Source of the DNA: an uncultured Streptomyces sp.
Lineage (GTDB): Bacteria; Actinomycetota; Actinomycetes; Streptomycetales; Streptomycetaceae
Length of the DNA: 45,994 nt
Reading direction: 5' to 3'
Assembly: GCF_947488945.1 (NCBI RefSeq)
Contig: NZ_CANLBS010000035.1
Coordinates: forward strand, 1-45,994
Below the pieces are notes generated by a model. It did not search any database. It had not been told where the DNA came from and saw nothing but the letters and a program-made list of their open reading frames with translations. The position numbers and the translations under genes were made by a program. Below are positions 42,207 to 45,994 of this stretch, one piece after another (the stretch's first letter is position 1; each line of letters starts with the position of its first letter).

Positions 42207-42517
42207 CGGCACCGCGGTCCACTCCGGGGCCGGTTGCGTGCCAGGCGTCGGGCCGGGCGTTGCGCCGTTGTCCGCTCCACGTCGGGCCGGTGCCAGGTGT
42301 CACGGTCGGCTTCACGGGTCCGTGAGGCCGACCGCGTGGGCGTGCCGCCCGCACCGGATGTGCGGGCCGCACGCCCGGTGCGGGGCCAGCCCGGTCGGCT
42401 CAGCTGGGCCGGAACTGCGCCCGCCCCGTCCCGGGCCGGACCCGTGCCGGGTGCCCCGGCCGTCGGCCGACGGCCCGGATCCCCGCTCACCGGTCGAGCT
42501 CAGCAGCAGATACGTGT

Positions 42518-42550
42518 GCAGGCCCCCGCACCCCCGTGGCGGGGGCCTGC
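42518..42550 (+). terminator. GC-rich hairpin upstream of hypothetical gene
   Basis: Perfect 12-bp arms at 42518-42529 and 42539-42550 with a nine-base loop. It could be a terminator or a 5' UTR structure of the gene that starts at 42620. Confidence 0.5.
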
Positions 42551-42604
42551 CCCGTATCGCGGGCGCACTGCCCGAGTCCCGTATCGCCGGCGTACTGCCC
42601 GAGG
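42551..42604 (+). repeat. Two tandem 27-bp repeats before the hypothetical gene
   Basis: Copies at 42551-42577 and 42578-42604 are identical at 24 of 27 positions. The period is a multiple of three and in frame with the downstream gene, so upstream initiation (for example GTG at 42536) would give nonapeptides PVSRAHCPS and PVSPAYCPR. Otherwise the repeats are part of the 5' untranslated region. Confidence 0.75.
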
Positions 42605-42619
42605 AACCCGAAGGACCCC

Positions 42620-43237
42620 ATGCCCCGCGGCCGTTATTCGCTCCACGATCCGCACGATCACACCCCCCTCGGCGAAGAACACTTCCACTGCGCCCCCGGC
42701 CCTTCCGGCTGGCGCTACGTCTCCCGCACGACCACCCCCTCCGGTGATCAACTCGGCACCGTCGACCTGGCGCTCGACGACCTCGGCCGCACCGTGCGCC
42801 TCGAACTCCACGCCGGCGCCTGGCAGGTCCGGGCCGCCGCCGTCGAGGGCGTCACCTGGGTCCGGACCGATCCGACCGGCCAACACGCCACAGAGGGCAA
42901 TGTGCGCGCCCACGCCTTCTCCGGCATGTCTCCCGCCTTCCTCGTCGGCGTCACCCGGCTGCTCCGGCTGACCCCCGATTCCCCCGAGACCCGCGTCCGT
43001 CTGGTCACCTTCACGGACCCGGTCCTCGCGCCCCTGACGGTGGATCAGTCCTGGGCGCTGACGAACAGTGAAGCGCACGCCACTGACAACGGCCCTCTGA
43101 TCGTGGACGAATACCAGGTCAGCGCCCTGGACACCGGCGAACGGCACACCGTCCACCTGGCCGGTGACGTGGTGCTCGCGGCCCCTGGCATCGAGCTGGA
43201 AGACCTCGAATCGCCCCCTTCGCCCCGGCCGTCCTGA
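42620..43237 (+). CDS. Conserved-looking hypothetical protein
   Basis: I do not recognise a domain. 205 residues from the ATG at 42620, with AAGGA five bases upstream. It starts with a His-rich segment (YSLHDPHDHTPLGEEHFHC), then reads as a beta-rich soluble protein of short strands (GWRYVSRTTTPSGDQLGTVDLALDD, LELHAGAWQVRAAAVEGVTWVRTD). No signal peptide or membrane segment. The His/Asp/Cys-rich N-terminus could bind metal. It converges on the RDD gene; 43238-43412 shows nothing else. Confidence 0.7.
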   Translation: MPRGRYSLHDPHDHTPLGEEHFHCAPGPSGWRYVSRTTTPSGDQLGTVDLALDDLGRTVRLELHAGAWQVRAAAVEGVTWVRTDPTGQHATEGNVRAHAFSGMSPAFLVGVTRLLRLTPDSPETRVRLVTFTDPVLAPLTVDQSWALTNSEAHATDNGPLIVDEYQVSALDTGERHTVHLAGDVVLAAPGIELEDLESPPSPRPS

Positions 43238-43412
43238 GCGACGACGGGACGGAGGAAGGCGGAGCAGCTCCGTCGGATCCGGCAGCGCCACGACGGCCCC
43301 GGGCGGGCTGGGGCGGTGTTCGTGCGGGATGGTGCGCATGCGGAGGCGTGCAGGCAGGCAGATACCCGGGCGCGCACGCGTCAGGTGTACAGGGCGCCGG
43401 GCGAGGGGCCGG

Positions 43413-44459
43413 TCAGGCCGGGGGCGCGAAGCCGGTCCGCGGAGGGGGCGTCGCCGTCTCGCGGGGCGCGGTGAGATGCGGGTCCGCGGACAGCCGGGGC
43501 CCGGAAGCCTCGACATCGGCGTGACCGACTCCGGGGCCGGTGCCCTCGGCGGACTCCGGCGGCGCTCCGTCACGGCCGGACGCTCCCCGCGGCGGCGGTG
43601 CCGCGATCCCGCCCACGGTTCCGGTCCCCGGCTGTCCCGCGCCGGCCGGCCACACCGACGGTCCCTCCACAGCGGCCGGCCAGGGCGGCTGCCCCGTCCG
43701 CGCGGGCCCGGAGGCACGGATCCGCCCGATGTCACGTGTCTGCCGCTCCTGCACGACGGCCGCCAGGTAGGCCCCCGCGGGCACGCCGGGCGGGACCGGA
43801 ACCCCGGTCCGCGCCGCCAGATCACGGGCCAGCCGGTCCGCCATCGGCCCCGCCACGCCGGGATCGAGCTGCCGCATCCGGGTCAGGTACTGCCGCACGG
43901 CCAGCCAGAGGGCGTCCGGGACGGCCGACAGGTCGAGCTGCGTGAAGCGACCGAGGAGCCACGGCGGCGGGGGAGGGACCTCCAGGGAGCGGCCGGCCGC
44001 CGTCACCCGCTCCCGTACGACGAGCGTGCCGGCGAACACGTCGCCCAACCGCCGACCGCGGGCCGAGACCAGGGAGGCGACGCATGCCACGACACCGACC
44101 GTCATCAGGATCTCGACCAGGCCCATCGCCCCGCGCACCAGGGCGTGGCGGAAGCGGATCGGGCCTCCGTCGTCACGCACCACCCGCAGCCCGCAGGCCG
44201 CCTTGCCCGGCGACCGGCCGTGGCTCAGCGTCTCCACCGCCACCGGGACGCCCACCGGCACGAGCAGGAAGAGCGCGACGGCCACGGCGGCCGACGCGGC
44301 CTCGTCCAGGTCTGCCGAGGCGATCGCCACGACGATCGCCGACACCACGAACACCACCCCGACCAGGAGGGCGTCGATCGCGAACGCCAGTGCCCGGCTG
44401 GGGAGTCGTGCGGGCCGCAGTCCCAACACCACCGCGTCGCCCGTCACAAGACCACTCAT
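43413..44459 (-). CDS. RDD family membrane protein
   Basis: A 348-residue protein from the ATG at 44457-44459. The RDD domain (about 15-135) has LPSRALAFAIDALLVGVVFVV, a second and third membrane segment, RSPGKAACGLRVVRDDGGPI and GRRLGDVFAGTLVVRER. A cytoplasmic region with FTQLDLSAVPDALWLAVRQYL follows, and the last 100 residues are Pro/Gly/Ala-rich and probably disordered. RDD proteins are poorly known; some act in cation transport. Its divergent partner is the SpoIIM-like gene, 119 bases away; the pair also occurs together in other actinobacteria. Confidence 0.88.
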   Translation of the reverse strand: MSGLVTGDAVVLGLRPARLPSRALAFAIDALLVGVVFVVSAIVVAIASADLDEAASAAVAVALFLLVPVGVPVAVETLSHGRSPGKAACGLRVVRDDGGPIRFRHALVRGAMGLVEILMTVGVVACVASLVSARGRRLGDVFAGTLVVRERVTAAGRSLEVPPPPPWLLGRFTQLDLSAVPDALWLAVRQYLTRMRQLDPGVAGPMADRLARDLAARTGVPVPPGVPAGAYLAAVVQERQTRDIGRIRASGPARTGQPPWPAAVEGPSVWPAGAGQPGTGTVGGIAAPPPRGASGRDGAPPESAEGTGPGVGHADVEASGPRLSADPHLTAPRETATPPPRTGFAPPA

Positions 44460-44578
44460 CGTCGCCCACCCTTCGTCGGCCTTCCCGCACCCCGGCCGCA
44501 CCAGTCTGTCAAGCTGACCGGCAGCGCGCCGCAGTTGTAGGGACCCGTACGCCCCCAGGCCTGGAGCAGCAGCCGACC

Positions 44579-45586
44579 ATGGACCTCGATGTCTTCGTGA
44601 CCGCCCACCGCGCCGAGTGGGACCGCCTGGAACACCTGCTGAAGCGGGGGCGCAAGCTGACGGGCGAGGAAGCGGACGAGCTCGTCGCTCTCTACCAGCG
44701 CGCGGCCACCCATCTCTCCCTCCTGCAGTCCGCCGCGCCGGACCCGCGCGTCACCGGCCGGCTCACGTCGCTCGTGGCGCGTGCCCGGTCCGTCGTGACC
44801 GGTGCGCGGAAGGCGACCTGGCGGGATGCGACCCGCTTCCTGACCGAAGGATTCCCTGCCGCCGTCTACCGGTCGCGCCACTGGTGGATACCGACGGCCG
44901 TGCTCTGCACCCTGATGGCCGCCCTCATCGGTTGGTGGACGGGCGCCCACCCGGAGGTCCAGGCATCGCTCGGCGCCCCCGACGATCTGCGGCGGATGAC
45001 GATGCCGGGCGGCGAGTACGAGACGTACTACTCCAGCCACCCGGCGGGCTCGTTCGCCGCCCAGGTCTGGACGAACAACGCCAGGGCCGCGGCGCTCTGC
45101 CTGGTGCTGGGCGCCTTTCTGGGGCTGCCCGTCCTCTGGATCCTCTTCGTGAACGTGGTCAACCTGGGGGTGGGCATCGGGCTGATGTCCTCGGCGGGCC
45201 GGCTGGACGTGTTCCTGGGACTCGTCCTTCCCCACGGCCTCCTCGAACTGACGGCGGTCTTCGTCGCCGCGGGCACCGGGTTGCGGCTCGGGTGGACGGT
45301 CGTGGACCCGGGACCGCGCACGAGGCGGGCCGCGCTGGCGGAACAGGGACGCGCCGCCATCGGCATGGCGGTCGGTCTCGCCCTGGTCCTGTTCGTCTCC
45401 GGAATCATCGAAGGGTTCGTCACCCCGTCCGGTCTCTCCACCTGGTCCAGGATCACCGTCGGCGTCGTCGCCGAGCTGACCTTCCTCGCTTACGTCTACG
45501 TGCTCGGAGGCCGTGCCTCGCGGGCAGGTGCCAGCGGTGACATCGGTAGGGACGAACGGAGCGCCGAACTGCCCTCGGCAGCTTGA
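44579..45586 (+). CDS. Stage II sporulation protein M-like membrane protein
   Basis: A 335-residue integral membrane protein of the SpoIIM/DUF95 family. A soluble N-terminal helical part (VFVTAHRAEWDRLEHLLKRGRKLTGEEADELVALYQRAATHLS) precedes membrane segments beginning at WWIPTAVLCTLMAALIGWW, then NNARAAALCLVLGAFLGLPVLWILFVN, LPHGLLELTAVFVAAGTGL and two more. Bacillus SpoIIM is part of the engulfment complex; Streptomyces has no engulfment, so the function here is different or unknown. Start ATG at 44579. Confidence 0.88.
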   Translation: MDLDVFVTAHRAEWDRLEHLLKRGRKLTGEEADELVALYQRAATHLSLLQSAAPDPRVTGRLTSLVARARSVVTGARKATWRDATRFLTEGFPAAVYRSRHWWIPTAVLCTLMAALIGWWTGAHPEVQASLGAPDDLRRMTMPGGEYETYYSSHPAGSFAAQVWTNNARAAALCLVLGAFLGLPVLWILFVNVVNLGVGIGLMSSAGRLDVFLGLVLPHGLLELTAVFVAAGTGLRLGWTVVDPGPRTRRAALAEQGRAAIGMAVGLALVLFVSGIIEGFVTPSGLSTWSRITVGVVAELTFLAYVYVLGGRASRAGASGDIGRDERSAELPSAA

Positions 45587-45646
45587 GGGCAGGATGTGCG
45601 CGGTGCGTCGCCGACCTGCTACTCTCCTCAACGCCCACGAAAACCG

Positions 45647-45675
45647 TTGACACGGCGGACGTGGGGAGGTAGATT
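45647..45675 (+). promoter_or_regulatory. rRNA operon promoter P1 (candidate)
   Basis: TTGACA (45647-45652), 17-base spacer, TAGATT (45670-45675). Strong HrdB-type promoter 60 bases after the SpoIIM-like gene, pointing right toward an expected 16S rRNA gene outside the window. Confidence 0.75.
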
Positions 45676-45794
45676 TTACGGGTTGCGTCGGACTGGACAT
45701 GTTCGGGTTCGAGCAGCTAACTTTCATCTCGCCCTTGCCGGGAACGATGTTCCTGCGGGGCCACCCCGACTTCTCTCCTGAGCATTCCGACCGG

Positions 45795-45824
45795 TTCATT
45801 TGGTCTCAATAGCTCTGATAAAGT
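45795..45824 (+). promoter_or_regulatory. rRNA operon promoter P2 (candidate)
   Basis: TTCATT (45795-45800), 18-base spacer, TAAAGT (45819-45824). The sequence after the -10 (CGGTCCCGCCGAAAGG) is nearly repeated after P3. Confidence 0.6.
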
Positions 45825-45883
45825 CGGTCCCGCCGAAAGGCAAAAGGCCTGGTCCACGGGTCGCTGGATTCGCATACGAGCCG

Positions 45884-45912
45884 GAAACGGCACGCAAACG
45901 GTCTGGTAAAGT
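45884..45912 (+). promoter_or_regulatory. rRNA operon promoter P3 (candidate)
   Basis: TAAAGT at 45907-45912 followed by GGATGTCGCCGGAAAGG, matching the P2 downstream element 88 bases earlier. The -35 position has no good match, a feature I recall for some Streptomyces rrn promoters. Confidence 0.55.
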
Positions 45913-45966
45913 GGATGTCGCCGGAAAGGGAAACGCGAAAGCGGAGAACTGGAAAGCGGAAAGTGC

Positions 45967-45994
45967 TTGACCCGCTTCGGCCGGGAATCGGACA
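45967..45994 (+). promoter_or_regulatory. rRNA operon promoter P4, cut by the window edge (candidate)
   Basis: TTGACC at 45967-45972 in a sequence typical of Streptomyces rrn leaders; the expected -10 would start at about 45990 and lies at or beyond the end. Confidence 0.5.

Noticed and set aside
42551..42604. Tandem 27-bp repeats as a CRISPR fragment
   Set aside because: There are no spacers between copies, only two copies, and no cas genes in the window.

Overview
The window is high-GC chromosomal DNA from a Streptomyces or a very close relative. The evidence is the extreme GC bias at third codon positions, frequent GTG starts, G-rich ribosome binding sites, an 87-residue protein that reads as the classical sporulation regulator WhiB, an XRE/DUF5753 + DUF397 gene pair, a subtilisin-inhibitor-like protein, F420 genes fbiA/fbiB, and a tandem promoter array of the kind that precedes Streptomyces rRNA operons at the right edge. 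No phage, integrase, insertion sequence, tRNA or CRISPR array was recognised.

Left part (1-10.1 kb), accessory-looking: an Rpn-like PD-(D/E)XK nuclease gene with a partial tandem duplication of its 3' end, a winged-helix/zinc-ribbon protein, a WhiJ/AbaA-type regulatory cluster (frameshifted anti-sigma-like ATPase, XRE-DUF5753 regulator, DUF397 protein) followed by a GNAT remnant, an LCP protein, a thioesterase, a GH10 xylanase-like lipoprotein, an APH-fold kinase and a small hypothetical exported protein.

Middle part (10-27 kb), cell envelope and redox: four more LytR-CpsA-Psr (LCP) genes, giving five within 13.5 kb on the minus strand. With them are an ExoA-like glycosyltransferase, a TIGR03089 protein, a PGRP-type amidase, a sugar-nucleotide synthase, a protease inhibitor and an AlkA-like glycosylase. 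The minus-strand unit cysteine dioxygenase-fbiA-fbiB follows, preceded by a short reading frame ending in CCCSSCRCC. Then comes whiB with a clear promoter and terminator.

Right part (27.7-46 kb), core genome: a 1339-residue membrane glycosyltransferase overlapping a DUF5719 gene, a degenerate zincin-like protein, DUF3499, phosphomannomutase, Trm112-like, SIS-domain protein, mannose-6-phosphate isomerase, a CDF transporter, adenosylhomocysteinase, a hypothetical protein, an RDD protein, a SpoIIM-like membrane protein and the rRNA promoter array.

How it fits together: manA, manB and the nucleotidyltransferase could supply GDP-mannose (or a related sugar nucleotide), the two glycosyltransferases could use it, and the LCP proteins could attach finished glycopolymers to peptidoglycan. 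From memory, the order whiB / fbiA-fbiB / manB-SIS-manA / ahcY / LCP / TIGR03089 resembles the whiB2-fbiAB-pmmA-manA-sahH region of Mycobacterium tuberculosis, so this looks like an old actinobacterial envelope and division neighbourhood. The most unusual signals are the polycysteine leader frame, a shared C-terminal cysteine in four of the five LCP paralogues, a Tyr/Gln-rich tail on the large glycosyltransferase, and a zincin whose HExxH motif is broken.
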